The translations under genes and the position numbers were made by a program. Of a stretch of DNA of 64,000 nucleotides, positions 52,531 through 61,818 are shown in pieces. The notes below the pieces were generated by a model, which was not told the DNA's origin, searched no databases, and saw only the letters and a list, made by a program, of their open reading frames with translations. The stretch's first letter is position 1, and each line of letters starts with the position of its first letter. Source of the stretch: Salinimicrobium catena (GTDB lineage Bacteria; Bacteroidota; Bacteroidia; Flavobacteriales; Flavobacteriaceae); assembly GCF_900102915.1 (NCBI RefSeq), contig NZ_FNGG01000001.1, forward strand, positions 124,001 to 188,000. Reading direction: 5' to 3'.

Positions 52531-53958
52531 ATGGAACTTAACAGTTTTTTACTGATGCGGCACGAGATCTTACTTTTTTCGATCATCCTGCTCTTATTGA
52601 TCGCTGAACTATTCCTGCCCCGGAATAAAAAAAGCAGCATGATACACCTGGCTTTGGTCTTCTTCGGAATTCATACGGCAGTGGGGTTTCTTCCGCTGGC
52701 TGAAGGCAGCCTTTTTGGAGGCATGTTCCGAAGCAATGAAATGATACATTTTTTCAAAGGAGTGCTGAACATAGGAGTTTTTACCTTATTACTGCAGTCG
52801 GCCCAATGGTTGGAAAAGAACATGCTGAAACAGGATCGTGGAACTGAATTTTTCCTCCTGTTGTTCGCTTCCCTGCTGGGCATGTATTTTATGATCTCTG
52901 CAGGTGATTTCCTTATGTTCTACATCGGTCTCGAACTCTCTACGCTTCCGGTAGCAGCCTTGGCGGCTTTTGAGATCATGAAGAGAGAATCGGGGGAAGC
53001 AGCCGTTAAGTTCATACTTTCCGCAGCACTGGCTTCGGGAGTATCATTGTTTGGTATTTCCATGCTTTATGCTACCAATGGCTCGATCTACTTTGAAGAT
53101 ATCATGTCTACCTTGACCGCAACTAATCTCACCTTATTAGGGTTTATCCTGTTCTTTGCGGGATTGGCCTTTAAAATTTCACTGGTGCCTTTCCATTTCT
53201 GGACTGCAGACGTGTACCAGGGAGCGCCAATAAGCATAGCGTCTTACCTGTCTGTGATCTCAAAAGGTGCGGCTGCCTTCATTTTAATGATCTTGCTGTT
53301 CACGGTTCTCAAACCGCTTATGCATGTATGGGAGCCGCTGTTGTACATCCTGGCCCTGGCCACCATGTTCACGGGTAACCTTTTCGCGCTAAGGCAGCAG
53401 AACATGAAAAGGTTTTTGGCCTATTCCTCTATCGCGCAGGCCGGTTTCATCCTGCTTGGGCTGGTCACGGGAACGCAACTGGGGACCGCAACCGTGGTCT
53501 ACTTTGTCACCATTTATATCTTTTCTAATCTTGCCGCTTTTGGGGTGGTACAGGCCATTTCCTCACAGACCGGAAAAGAAAATATGAAAGATTACGAAGG
53601 ACTTTACCGCACCAACCCAAAACTAAGCCTGGTGATGATGCTAGCCTTATTTTCATTAGCGGGAATACCTCCTGTGGCAGGTTTCTTCGGAAAGTTCTTC
53701 CTGTTTACCGCAGCCGCCAGCAAAGGCTACTATTTACTGGTATTCCTGGCCGTAGTGAACGTTACCATATCCCTATACTACTACCTGCTGGTAATAAGAG
53801 CCATGTTCCTAAGAAAAGGGGAAAACCCGATCCCGTTCTTTAAAAGCAAGATCTATATGAAACTTGGCCTTTTCATCGCGGTAATGGGGATGTTGGCGTT
53901 GGGATTATACAGCCCGCTTTACGATTATATTTATGAATTAAGTGCAGCTTTTAATTAG
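52531..53958 (+). CDS. nuoN: complex I subunit N (antiporter-like)
   Basis: The 475-residue antiporter-like subunit has about 14 helices. Seen: MFYIGLELSTLPVAALAAF, LVPFHFWTADVYQGAPISIASYLSVISKGAA (in parts), and KRFLAYSSIAQAGFILLGL. A purine-rich stretch (GAGGAGAAAA) precedes the ATG, one of the few Shine-Dalgarno-like sequences in the window. It is the last structural nuo gene. Confidence 0.97.
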   Translation: MELNSFLLMRHEILLFSIILLLLIAELFLPRNKKSSMIHLALVFFGIHTAVGFLPLAEGSLFGGMFRSNEMIHFFKGVLNIGVFTLLLQSAQWLEKNMLKQDRGTEFFLLLFASLLGMYFMISAGDFLMFYIGLELSTLPVAALAAFEIMKRESGEAAVKFILSAALASGVSLFGISMLYATNGSIYFEDIMSTLTATNLTLLGFILFFAGLAFKISLVPFHFWTADVYQGAPISIASYLSVISKGAAAFILMILLFTVLKPLMHVWEPLLYILALATMFTGNLFALRQQNMKRFLAYSSIAQAGFILLGLVTGTQLGTATVVYFVTIYIFSNLAAFGVVQAISSQTGKENMKDYEGLYRTNPKLSLVMMLALFSLAGIPPVAGFFGKFFLFTAAASKGYYLLVFLAVVNVTISLYYYLLVIRAMFLRKGENPIPFFKSKIYMKLGLFIAVMGMLALGLYSPLYDYIYELSAAFN

Positions 53959-53964
53959 AAGATC

Positions 53965-54291
53965 ATGGCATTAGATGGCAAACATACATTCGGAAGTATT
54001 GGAGACACAAGGGTAAGCTTTGTAGAAAAGAAGATCGACGAGCCCAGAAAAGAGTTTCTAAAAGAGCTTTTAGAGTTCAATGGTTTTGAAGTGATCATTG
54101 AAGAGGAAAAAAGAAAAAGCGAAGAAGAATCTCAGCTATATACTTTAGGGGTTACAGACATGACTTTTAACCCGGTGATCTGGGTTTATGAGCGTAAACT
54201 CAAGACCTTTAACGGACGCAAAGTGACAGCTGACTACTGGAACCAGGTTTCTACCGAAACAGCACCACAATACTGGCAAAAGAGAAGATAA
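53965..54291 (+). CDS. small conserved-looking protein closing the nuo operon
   Basis: This 108-residue soluble protein follows nuoN after 6 nt and ends before the operon terminator, so it is part of the nuo transcript. I do not recognise the family. It is highly charged, with no signal peptide and no cysteine: KIDEPRKEFLKELLEFNGFEVIIEEEKRK near the N-terminus (read in parts) and VTDMTFNPVIWVYERKLKT at the centre. Its position suggests an accessory or peripheral partner of the NuoEFG-less complex, which is inference only. Confidence 0.7.
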   Translation: MALDGKHTFGSIGDTRVSFVEKKIDEPRKEFLKELLEFNGFEVIIEEEKRKSEEESQLYTLGVTDMTFNPVIWVYERKLKTFNGRKVTADYWNQVSTETAPQYWQKRR

Positions 54292-54333
54292 TTGTTTTTA
54301 GTTTAAGTTTAGGATGCCCTGTGAAAACAGGTT

Positions 54334-54372
54334 AAACCCCTCAGAGAGATCTGCAGGGGTTTTATTATTTTT
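54334..54372 (+). terminator. terminator of the nuo operon
   Basis: AAACCCCT and AGGGGTTT (54334-54341, 54355-54362) form the stem, followed by an A/T tract with TTTTTT. In the other direction the stem is preceded by the stop of the minus-strand cytochrome gene. Confidence 0.75.
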
Positions 54373-55024
54373 TACTTTGCAGGGAAGTCAGCTTATCTCG
54401 TGGGATGGGAGCCGGCACGGCATTTTGTATGGGTTCGGTACTTTGCAGGTAAGCGAACATGGCTTGAAGGTCTTCATCAGAAAGATGAGCATAAGCCGGC
54501 CACGGCATTGGCGGAAGCATATCTCTGCCATTCTCCATTCCTTTATATTTCCCTTTCCGGATCGCCGTTTCAAATTGTTTATAGCTCCAGTTTCCTATGC
54601 CCGTTTCATCTGAGGTAAGATTGGCCGCGAAGGAAACTCCCCACGGACCTACCGCGGCCGTTAAGTCTCCCGAAAAAAGGATCCATCCATTCTCAAGAAC
54701 CTTTTGATCAATGGCAGGCAATTCCTGGCCCTGTTGATAGCCTGATAATTTTAGTTCTGGGATCTCTTCCGGCCCCCGCCCACTGATCCTCTTAGGAGAA
54801 TGACAATCTGCACAACCAATGCTGGTCACAAGATATTTCCCTCTTTTCAACAGGTCTTCCTGGCCTGCATCTGTCTTGACCTCCTGCAGTGCTGTACTGT
54901 CGGGAGTTTTAGCGTAATTCTTTTCCTGGCATCCGCTTAAGATGAAGGGTATTGACAGGAGGAAAATGTAAAGTAGATCTTTTTCCTTTAAAAGCCGGTG
55001 ATTTGATTGGTTAATCGTTCCCAT
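54365..55024 (-). CDS. monoheme cytochrome c lipoprotein
   Basis: The 219-residue exported lipoprotein has a hydrophobic signal and lipobox LSGC near residue 32 and one heme motif CADCH. A Met ligand is likely in RDMLPPMPWPAYAHLSDEDL, close to the c-type domains of multi-subunit dehydrogenases and of DUF-type diheme relatives. The N-terminal extension before the signal is unusually polar (MGTINQSNHRLLKEKD), so a later start may be used. It is convergent with nuo and no partner gene is adjacent, so the redox partner is unknown. Confidence 0.85.
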   Translation of the reverse strand: MGTINQSNHRLLKEKDLLYIFLLSIPFILSGCQEKNYAKTPDSTALQEVKTDAGQEDLLKRGKYLVTSIGCADCHSPKRISGRGPEEIPELKLSGYQQGQELPAIDQKVLENGWILFSGDLTAAVGPWGVSFAANLTSDETGIGNWSYKQFETAIRKGKYKGMENGRDMLPPMPWPAYAHLSDEDLQAMFAYLQSTEPIQNAVPAPIPRDKLTSLQSKK

Positions 55025-55147
55025 AAAAAAGCCTTTTAATATATAATTACCTGATAATAAATATATTAAAAATATAGAGCCGTATTGAGAACAATTAAAA
55101 ATCAGGGAATTCCCTAATTACTTTTTCAGATCTGAATTAATTGATAG

Positions 55148-56014
55148 TTACTCCACCATCGGGATCAAACCCCGTAGCCCCATATCCACAACTTTCTCTC
55201 CCAGGTCCACATCCCATTTCCCGTTGCCGTTAGTATCTTCCCATTCAAAACTTTTGTTGACAGAAAGGGACATGTTGATCACCACATCTTCGGTCTCCTC
55301 TCTTGTGATTACGAGAGGTGTCCTGAACTCACCCGTCACCACACAAGAACCGGGAGGAACGGCAGAGGTTTCAGATATAGGATTGGGAACAGTGGTTGCT
55401 CCTTCGGGAGCCTGTCCGTCCAGCACTCCGTAAGGATGCTCAAAAGCCCAGTATCCCTGTAGTCGGGTATCGTTCACTGCTACTGTCTCGTCCTTCACCT
55501 TAAAATCTTCTATGTAGGTGTTAAAACCAACAAAACTGGCTACGGTTCCGGAAAAACTTTGTCCCTGGTAATTGTATTCCACATCGTAGTTTTGGTATGA
55601 CAGGGAAAGCCTTACCCATTCATAACTTCCGGCAGGTAATTCCTGCAAAGGGATCTTGAGATAAGTTTCTCCCGGCGCGGTCACTATAGCTTCAGAAAAA
55701 TCAATGACAGTGGTTCCTTCAATATCTTTTTCAGCACCATGATACAAAACGGCACCTTCTCCCAGTTGTGTCCATTTATTGGGTGCGAATTCCACGTAAT
55801 GAGAAGAGATCTTGTGGAAGACAGGGTCCTGGGCAGCATGACCTTCAGGAATATCTGCGGAATTCCCGGCATTTCCCAGGCGCAGCTGTGTAGGATCAAC
55901 ATTAAGTTTAATGATCAAAAAAGGGGAGTCCTGACCTGTTTTGCTTTCTTCACTGCAGGATACAGTGGTGAATAAAAGACTCAAACCGGCTAAAAGTAGA
56001 GGGATCTTTCTCAT
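55148..56014 (-). CDS. lipoprotein with calcium-loop-like C-terminus, function unknown
   Basis: The 288-residue protein has a lipoprotein signal (TTVSC, Cys20) and a beta-rich body. Near the C-terminus a DTNGNGKWDVDLGE segment resembles an EF-hand or dockerin-type calcium loop. It resembles DUF4382-type or other Bacteroidota surface lipoproteins only loosely, and I do not assign a family. It is likely surface or periplasm anchored. Confidence 0.75.
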   Translation of the reverse strand: MRKIPLLLAGLSLLFTTVSCSEESKTGQDSPFLIIKLNVDPTQLRLGNAGNSADIPEGHAAQDPVFHKISSHYVEFAPNKWTQLGEGAVLYHGAEKDIEGTTVIDFSEAIVTAPGETYLKIPLQELPAGSYEWVRLSLSYQNYDVEYNYQGQSFSGTVASFVGFNTYIEDFKVKDETVAVNDTRLQGYWAFEHPYGVLDGQAPEGATTVPNPISETSAVPPGSCVVTGEFRTPLVITREETEDVVINMSLSVNKSFEWEDTNGNGKWDVDLGEKVVDMGLRGLIPMVE

Positions 56015-56099
56015 GGACCTTAATTTTCACGGCGCATTTGCACCAGGACGTTAGTAAAAGGCCGAAAGTACTCAAATTTTCTTATTAGCGGCAGCCGGA

Positions 56100-57008
56100 T
56101 TATGGATTGCGAACAAATCTCAGCCGATCGCGATCAACACTCACCACGAAACTTCCTCCAGTAAATTCAGGGATGAGATCGTCATCTACATGCACATGGG
56201 AATCTTCCCACTTAATTTCAGCCTGTTTGATCCGCATTGAAAAAACCAGGTCCTTCAGGTCATCTTCGCCTGCCTGCCTCAAGAGCATTTTTTCCAGATA
56301 TTCCATCAATTCTTCTCTTTTTTCATCGGGAATAAGCACCAGGTCGAAATAACCGTCGCCGGGATCGGCCTTGGAAGCCAGTTCAAAATTAGGTCCTATG
56401 TACTGAATGTTCATCACTTCCAGCAACAGGAAGCGACCGGTGATACTAATGCCGGAAGTTTTTATAGTAGCCTGTTGGGCTTTAAAGTCTTTTACGATCT
56501 TAAGCAACCTCTTTAGGGTGTAGTGTAGTTCTTCATTTGCCGTTCCAACTTCCACAGGATTTTCTTTCATCTCCGCTATGAGTGCTGGAAACAAACCTGC
56601 CCCCACTCCTTCAAGAAAAGAATCCTGACCGGGCAAGCCTTTTACCCTTCCCACATCAAATTTTTGAAGCTGTTTGGAAGAATCAAAGGCATGAAGCTTA
56701 TAAGGAGAAACCACATCCAGAGTTTTTGCGATATTGTTTGCCGTACCCAGCGGAAGGATATGTATAGGCGTCCTGGGATCCTGGTATTTACTGTGGAGCA
56801 GCACAGTAGCCAGTTTATGCACGGTACCGTCTCCCCCTGCTAAAAAAATAAGGTCGGATTTGTTTTTATCGAAATCCTCCCAGCCTTCCTCATCGGTAGA
56901 AACATACTTCACCTTGGAGAAATGGCCCTGCTGTACGAATTTCTCTACTTCTTCTTGTCTGTGCTCATCTTTTCCTGCAGTAGGGTTATGTACGATTTGT
57001 GCTTTCAT
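56100..57008 (-). CDS. diacylglycerol/lipid kinase family protein (YegS/DagK type)
   Basis: The 302-residue (from ATG 57008) cytosolic kinase has the substrate/ATP motif HNPTAGKDEH at the start, GGDGTVHKLATVLL as the nucleotide loop, and PLGTANNIAKTL. It phosphorylates a lipid or related alcohol; the substrate is unknown. A longer frame begins at 57035 but adds an unconserved segment. Confidence 0.88.
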   Translation of the reverse strand: MKAQIVHNPTAGKDEHRQEEVEKFVQQGHFSKVKYVSTDEEGWEDFDKNKSDLIFLAGGDGTVHKLATVLLHSKYQDPRTPIHILPLGTANNIAKTLDVVSPYKLHAFDSSKQLQKFDVGRVKGLPGQDSFLEGVGAGLFPALIAEMKENPVEVGTANEELHYTLKRLLKIVKDFKAQQATIKTSGISITGRFLLLEVMNIQYIGPNFELASKADPGDGYFDLVLIPDEKREELMEYLEKMLLRQAGEDDLKDLVFSMRIKQAEIKWEDSHVHVDDDLIPEFTGGSFVVSVDRDRLRFVRNP

Positions 57009-57198
57009 CTTCAAGCTTTTTTCAAATTTAAACATAGACAGAAATTTTTCCTTCTGATTAACACATACTTATGACTGTACATTGCAAATGTTCTGAGGAA
57101 TGTTAAAACAAGAATAATTTTGGGTTAATCCGAAGAAACAGGTCCGGCATTGAGCGGTAAATTTTGTATTTTAAAAGTTAGCTGAAAAAAATTAGATT

Positions 57199-57936
57199 AT
57201 GAAGATATTAGTGACAAATGACGACGGAATATACAGCCCTGGCCTTATGGGCCTGGCAAAAGCGGCAGCCCAGTACGGCGAAGTGATTGTTATGGCTCCC
57301 GATGTGGAACAGTCTTCAATGGGGCAGGCCATAACTTCGGGCAAGCCCATCACCTACAAAACCTCTCCCATACATTTCGAAGGCATTGAGGCATATCGGG
57401 TAAGCGGTACACCCGCCGATTGTGTAGCCTTGGGAACTCACCTTTTTGAAGATATAGACCTCGTACTCTCAGGGATTAACATTGGTTCCAACCTGGGAAA
57501 TTCTGCCTGGCACTCCGGAACCCTTTCCGCAGCAAGACAGGCGGTCTTATTTGGCATAAGAGGTATTGCCTTCAGCGTTTCTGTAGGGGAAAGTGAGCCC
57601 GATTTTGAAGCCTTGGACCCCTATGTAAAGGATGCTTTAAAAGAAGTGGTGCATGAGTATGACAGGGAACTCTTAAATGTCAATCTTCCGCGGCAACCCG
57701 AAGGAGAGATCGTCTGGACCACCCAGTCCATTAGACATTATGATGGCAAGGTGATCGATCAAAAAGATCCCATGGGCCGCCAGCATTACTGGTTCACCGT
57801 GATCCCTATTGAAGAGGTGGAAGAAGGGTCTGACCGCTGGGCCATAAGAAATGGCAAAACGAGTATCACCCCTATGATCCTGGATCTTACCGACAAAAAA
57901 TATTTGAAGGAACGGGAAAAACAGGAATCTGATTAA
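57199..57936 (+). CDS. surE: 5'-nucleotidase SurE
   Basis: SurE is a metal-dependent nucleotide phosphatase used in stationary-phase survival. The 245-residue protein has ILVTNDDGIYSPGL (metal site), DCVALG, LSGINIGSNLG and the STPADCV-type loop SGTPADCVALG. Length is normal. It has its own terminator. Confidence 0.95.
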   Translation: MKILVTNDDGIYSPGLMGLAKAAAQYGEVIVMAPDVEQSSMGQAITSGKPITYKTSPIHFEGIEAYRVSGTPADCVALGTHLFEDIDLVLSGINIGSNLGNSAWHSGTLSAARQAVLFGIRGIAFSVSVGESEPDFEALDPYVKDALKEVVHEYDRELLNVNLPRQPEGEIVWTTQSIRHYDGKVIDQKDPMGRQHYWFTVIPIEEVEEGSDRWAIRNGKTSITPMILDLTDKKYLKEREKQESD

Positions 57937-57963
57937 TTCCTTCCGAATAAAATTAAATCCAGT

Positions 57964-57996
57964 AGAGGCAGGACTGAAAAGTTGTGCCTCTTTTTT
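57964..57996 (+). terminator. rho-independent terminator after surE
   Basis: AGAGGCA and TGCCTCT form a 7-bp stem (loop 14 nt), followed by TTTTT. Confidence 0.7.
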
Positions 57997-58037
57997 GTGA
58001 AAAGCCCGAAAAGCCTTGAGGCACCTTCCCCTTTGAT

Positions 58038-58059
58038 TTTAAGCAGTTTGCCCACTAGG
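58038..58059 (-). repeat. copy of the tRNA-Gln 3' end and trailer
   Basis: These 22 nt match 58154-58175 with one mismatch (position 58049 against 58165). The matched stretch covers part of the T-arm 3' strand, the 3' acceptor strand, the discriminator base and the trailer of the tRNA-Gln gene. The two copies are 116 bp apart in the same orientation. It could be an attachment-site remnant or a decayed tRNA copy. Confidence 0.6.
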
Positions 58060-58128
58060 ATTTCCCTCGTCACGCCTCCTAAAGTCGGCTGCTCGGGATA
58101 AACTTCTCGCCCTAAATTAATTCCATAA

Positions 58129-58157
58129 AAAAACCCAAACCTTTCGGTTTGGGTTTA
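58129..58157 (-). terminator. terminator of tRNA-Gln
   Basis: On the minus strand AAACCCAAACC and GGTTTGGGTTT form an 11-bp stem with a GAAA loop, followed by a T-run, directly after the tRNA 3' trailer. Confidence 0.85.
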
Positions 58158-58162
58158 AGCAG

Positions 58163-58235
58163 TTGGCCCACTAGGGCTCGAACCTAGACTCTTCTGGACC
58201 AAAACCAGACGTGTTGCCAGTTACACCATGGGCCA
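58163..58235 (-). tRNA. tRNA-Gln (anticodon UUG)
   Basis: The 73-nt gene on the minus strand folds as a cloverleaf: acceptor TGGCCCA pairing with TGGGCCA and discriminator A, anticodon stem TCTGG/CCAGA around the loop TTTTGGT (anticodon TTG), and T-arm GGTTCGAGCCC. The CCA end is not encoded. A perfect -7 box TAAATTTG lies upstream at 58253-58260 (minus). Confidence 0.95.
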
Positions 58236-58252
58236 TTGCTTGAATGCGGATG

Positions 58253-58260
58253 CAAATTTA
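58253..58260 (-). promoter_or_regulatory. -7 element of the tRNA-Gln promoter
   Basis: The minus strand reads TAAATTTG, an exact TAnnTTTG, about 18 nt upstream of the tRNA 5' end. Confidence 0.55.
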
Positions 58261-58497
58261 AAACAAACTTTGGCTTGAACAAATATTTTTAAATAAAAAA
58301 TTCAACTTTTTCCATCCCTTTTCAGGGCGCTGTGGGCAACTTCCTGTTTTTCAGAAAAAAATAAATATGCTGACTCCTGAAAAAAATTATAGAGCAATTC
58401 GCCGGGTCAAAATTTGTCCTGCAGGTTCTTTTGTCCGGTAAGCGTTCCTATTCTATATTTATTCTTAAATTCGCCACAGTTCTCAATAACACCACTT

Positions 58498-61400
58498 ATG
58501 ACAGATCTTAACTTTACCAGATTAAATAAAATTCTGGGTTGGTTGGTTTTTCTTATCGCTCTTACAACTTACTGGTTAACAGTCGAGCCCACGGCCAGCT
58601 TTTGGGATGCGGGAGAATATATCTCTACCTCGTCAAAACTTGAAGTGGGTCATCCGCCCGGTGCACCTCTTTACCAGATGATGGGCGCCTTCTTTTCTAT
58701 TTTCGCCGGTGAATCTTCCCAGATCGCTTACATGGTCAACCTCATGTCTGTCTTTGCCAGTGCTTTTACCATTCTGTTCATGTTCTGGTCGATAGTGTTG
58801 TTATTGCTGAAGATCACAGGGCCTGCTGAAAAAATATCAGCCTCCAAAAAAATGACGGTTTTAGGTAGTGCTTTGGTTGGATCCCTGGCCTTTTCATTCA
58901 CCGACAGTTTCTGGTTCAACGCCGTTGAAGCTGAAGTTTACGCCATGGCCGCCCTTCTCATGTCCGTTTTGTTTTACCTCGGTCTTTTGTGGGAACGCGA
59001 TATGTTCGCGCCACGCGGAAACCGCTGGGTCATCTTGATCTCGTTGATTATAGGGCTTTCCTTTGGGGTGCATTTCATGGGACTACTCACCATTCCGGCC
59101 ATTGGTTTTCTTTACTACTTCAAGAACTTTTCAAAGATTACGGTCAAGAACTTCATTATCGCCAACCTGGTAGTAGTGGCCGTATTGTTGTTCATCTTTA
59201 AAATGCTGCTGCCGTATAGTTTGAGCCTTTTCTCGGCCACGGAAGTATTCTTTGTGAACTCCCTGGGAATGCCGTTTCATTCCGGTACCATCTTTACCGC
59301 CCTGGTGTTGATCGCCGCTTTTTACTATGGAATAAGATACACCCGAAAAAAACATTTTTACCAGCTTAACACCCTGCTGCTATGCATTCTGTTCATCTTC
59401 ATTGGATTTTCAAGCTGGCTGATGCTGCCTATTCGCGCCAACGCCAATACGGTTATTAACGAGAACAACCCGAGCAACGCAAGAGAACTTTTGGCGTATT
59501 ATAACCGGGAACAATATCCCGAAACCCACCTTTTTTACGGACCACAGTTCACTGAGATCTACAGCGGACTTGATGAGGATACTCCTTACATTGACGACAA
59601 GCCAAAATATGAAATGGATTATGAGAAAGGAAAATATGTGATCGTTAATGAATACAAAAATGCCAAGCAGAATACAGATGATGACCACAAGGCAATTCTG
59701 CCGCGTATGTGGAGTACAGAACATGCGGCCAATTACATGGATTTTACCGGCCCTATCGACTTCACGGTAAAACCAGAATATCAAAGCGAAGAACAGTTGC
59801 TCAATGCAGTGAACAACTTCAGGCAACGCTATAATCGCGGTGAGATCGATAATCAGCAGTATGATGCTTTCCTGAAGCAGTTCCGTCAGTATCTTGACGT
59901 GGACAAACCTTCTTTCGCCTCCAACATCAATTATCTTTTTGAATACCAGATAGGATATATGTACTGGCGCTATTTCATGTGGAACTTTGTTGGCCGGCAG
60001 GATGATATACAGGGGAAATATAATGACCAGCACGGAAACTGGCTTAGCGGCATTGAATTCATTGATGAAATGCGCCTGGGCTCTCAGGATGAACTGCCAA
60101 GCGATGTAAAGAACAACAAGGCAAGGAATACCTATTACTTCCTGCCTCTCCTTCTTGGTCTGCTGGGATTGGTCTTCCAGTTCACAAAAGACAAGAAGAA
60201 CTTTTGGGTGTTGTTAGTGTTTTTCTTGTTCACCGGGATCGCCTTGAAAATATACCTTAACGAAAGACCTTTTGAACCAAGAGAAAGAGATTACGCTCTG
60301 GTAGGCTCCTTCTATGTTTTTGCCATTTGGATCGGGTTCGGGGTATATGCCCTGTTCGAGATCGTAAAAGATTATTTGAGTCCAAAGATCGCGGCACCTG
60401 TTGTGGTTGCCGCCTCTCTACTGGCAGCACCGGTAATACTGGCTTCAGAGAACTGGGATGATCATGACCGTTCCGGAAGATATACTGCACTGGCCATGGC
60501 AAAAATGTACCTGGACAGTCTTGATGAAAATGCAATTTTATTCACCATTGGAGACAACGACACCTTCGCCCTTTGGTATGCCCAGCAGATTGAAGGCTAC
60601 CGTACAGATGTGAGGATCGTCAACACCAGTCTTTTCGCTACCGACTGGTACATTGACCAGATGAAGTCAAAGGCGTGGGAAAGTGATCCCATCCCCGGCC
60701 AGCTGGTCCACGAACAATACAGCTACGGTACGAATGATGCCGTTTGGTTCCAGCCCATAACCAAAGACACTATGCAGATCAAGAACTGGCTTAACTGGAT
60801 CGCCAGCGATGATCCTCGAACTCAGGCCGAACTGATGAGCGGACAAATGGTGAATACCTTCCCTACCAAGCACATCCGCATTCCGGTGGACAAGGAAAAT
60901 GTTCTGGAATATGGCATCGTGGACCCTGAAAATGCCGATGAGATCGTTGACCATATAGATATTGAGCTTGAAGGTGACATCTTGTATAAGAACCGGCTTC
61001 TAATGCTTGACATCATTGCTAACAATGAATGGAAAAGGCCTATTTATTTTACCGGCGGAAGTTTTGGAGATGACGATTACCTGTGGATGAAAGATTACCT
61101 GCAGCTGGATGGAGTAGCTTACAAGCTGGTACCTATCCATACGCCTGTCAATCCACAGAATCCATTTGATATGGGCCGTATTGACACTGAGAAGATGTAC
61201 GATATTGTGATGAACTGGTACTGGGGCAATTCAGGTTCACCAGATATCTACCACGACCCTGAAACCCGTAAAAATGCCATTACCTACCGCAGCAACCTTG
61301 CCCGCCTGGTGGAAGCACTGTTACAGGAAGGAAAGCTGGAAAAGGCCGAAAATGTGCTTGACCTGGCTATGGAAAAAATGCCGGTAGAATATTTTGAATA

Positions 61401-61767
61401 TTACACACTTTTAGAGCCTTTCATCACCGGCTATTACGAAGTGGGTAAAACCGAAAAAGCCCGTGAACTTTGGGAACAGGTAGCTACAAAATATCAGGAA
61501 AACCTGAACTATTACAGCACTCTCGACCTGGAAAGGCAAATTAACCGCGGCACAGAGATCGTCACTGATATTGAACGCTACAGAAGCCTCGTAGACCTGC
61601 TCATCATCAATGACGAGGAGGAAATTGCACGGGAAAAGGCCAGGGAATTCAATGAGTATTTGCAGATGTTCCAGCATTTCTACGGAAGCCCTCAAGCGCC
61701 CGAAGAAGTACGATCCCAACTTCAGGAGGAGCAGATCCCGGAGGAGGTGGTTGACAGCCTTGAATAA
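58498..61767 (+). CDS. DUF2723 (TMEM260-like) glycosyltransferase-fold membrane protein
   Basis: The 1089-residue protein has about 11-12 helices. It carries the DUF2723 start with WLVFLIALTTYWLTVEPTASFWDAGEYISTSSKLEVGHPPGAPLY (read in parts), a GT-C fold, followed by a long soluble C-terminal part with TPR-like repeats (about 930-1060). The relatives in animals (TMEM260) are protein O-mannosyltransferases; in Bacteroidota a protein O-glycosylation role is proposed, but the substrate here is unknown. The ATG at 58498 is preferred to the in-frame start at 58414, which coincides with a likely promoter -7 box. Confidence 0.85.
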   Translation: MTDLNFTRLNKILGWLVFLIALTTYWLTVEPTASFWDAGEYISTSSKLEVGHPPGAPLYQMMGAFFSIFAGESSQIAYMVNLMSVFASAFTILFMFWSIVLLLLKITGPAEKISASKKMTVLGSALVGSLAFSFTDSFWFNAVEAEVYAMAALLMSVLFYLGLLWERDMFAPRGNRWVILISLIIGLSFGVHFMGLLTIPAIGFLYYFKNFSKITVKNFIIANLVVVAVLLFIFKMLLPYSLSLFSATEVFFVNSLGMPFHSGTIFTALVLIAAFYYGIRYTRKKHFYQLNTLLLCILFIFIGFSSWLMLPIRANANTVINENNPSNARELLAYYNREQYPETHLFYGPQFTEIYSGLDEDTPYIDDKPKYEMDYEKGKYVIVNEYKNAKQNTDDDHKAILPRMWSTEHAANYMDFTGPIDFTVKPEYQSEEQLLNAVNNFRQRYNRGEIDNQQYDAFLKQFRQYLDVDKPSFASNINYLFEYQIGYMYWRYFMWNFVGRQDDIQGKYNDQHGNWLSGIEFIDEMRLGSQDELPSDVKNNKARNTYYFLPLLLGLLGLVFQFTKDKKNFWVLLVFFLFTGIALKIYLNERPFEPRERDYALVGSFYVFAIWIGFGVYALFEIVKDYLSPKIAAPVVVAASLLAAPVILASENWDDHDRSGRYTALAMAKMYLDSLDENAILFTIGDNDTFALWYAQQIEGYRTDVRIVNTSLFATDWYIDQMKSKAWESDPIPGQLVHEQYSYGTNDAVWFQPITKDTMQIKNWLNWIASDDPRTQAELMSGQMVNTFPTKHIRIPVDKENVLEYGIVDPENADEIVDHIDIELEGDILYKNRLLMLDIIANNEWKRPIYFTGGSFGDDDYLWMKDYLQLDGVAYKLVPIHTPVNPQNPFDMGRIDTEKMYDIVMNWYWGNSGSPDIYHDPETRKNAITYRSNLARLVEALLQEGKLEKAENVLDLAMEKMPVEYFEYYTLLEPFITGYYEVGKTEKARELWEQVATKYQENLNYYSTLDLERQINRGTEIVTDIERYRSLVDLLIINDEEEIAREKAREFNEYLQMFQHFYGSPQAPEEVRSQLQEEQIPEEVVDSLE

Positions 61768-61774
61768 GACACAG

Positions 61775-61812
61775 GAAAGTCCGTTTGTTTATCAGTCGGA
61801 CTTTCTTTTTAT
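61775..61812 (+). terminator. rho-independent terminator after the DUF2723 gene
   Basis: GAAAGTCCG and CGGACTTTC (61775-61783, 61797-61805) form the stem, followed by TTTTT. The next gene starts only 7 nt beyond. Confidence 0.8.
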
Positions 61813-61818
61813 TAGAGC

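Noticed and set aside
58038-58120. A second tRNA gene downstream of tRNA-Gln.
   Set aside because: Only the 3' end and trailer are repeated; no D-arm, anticodon arm or matching acceptor strand is present.
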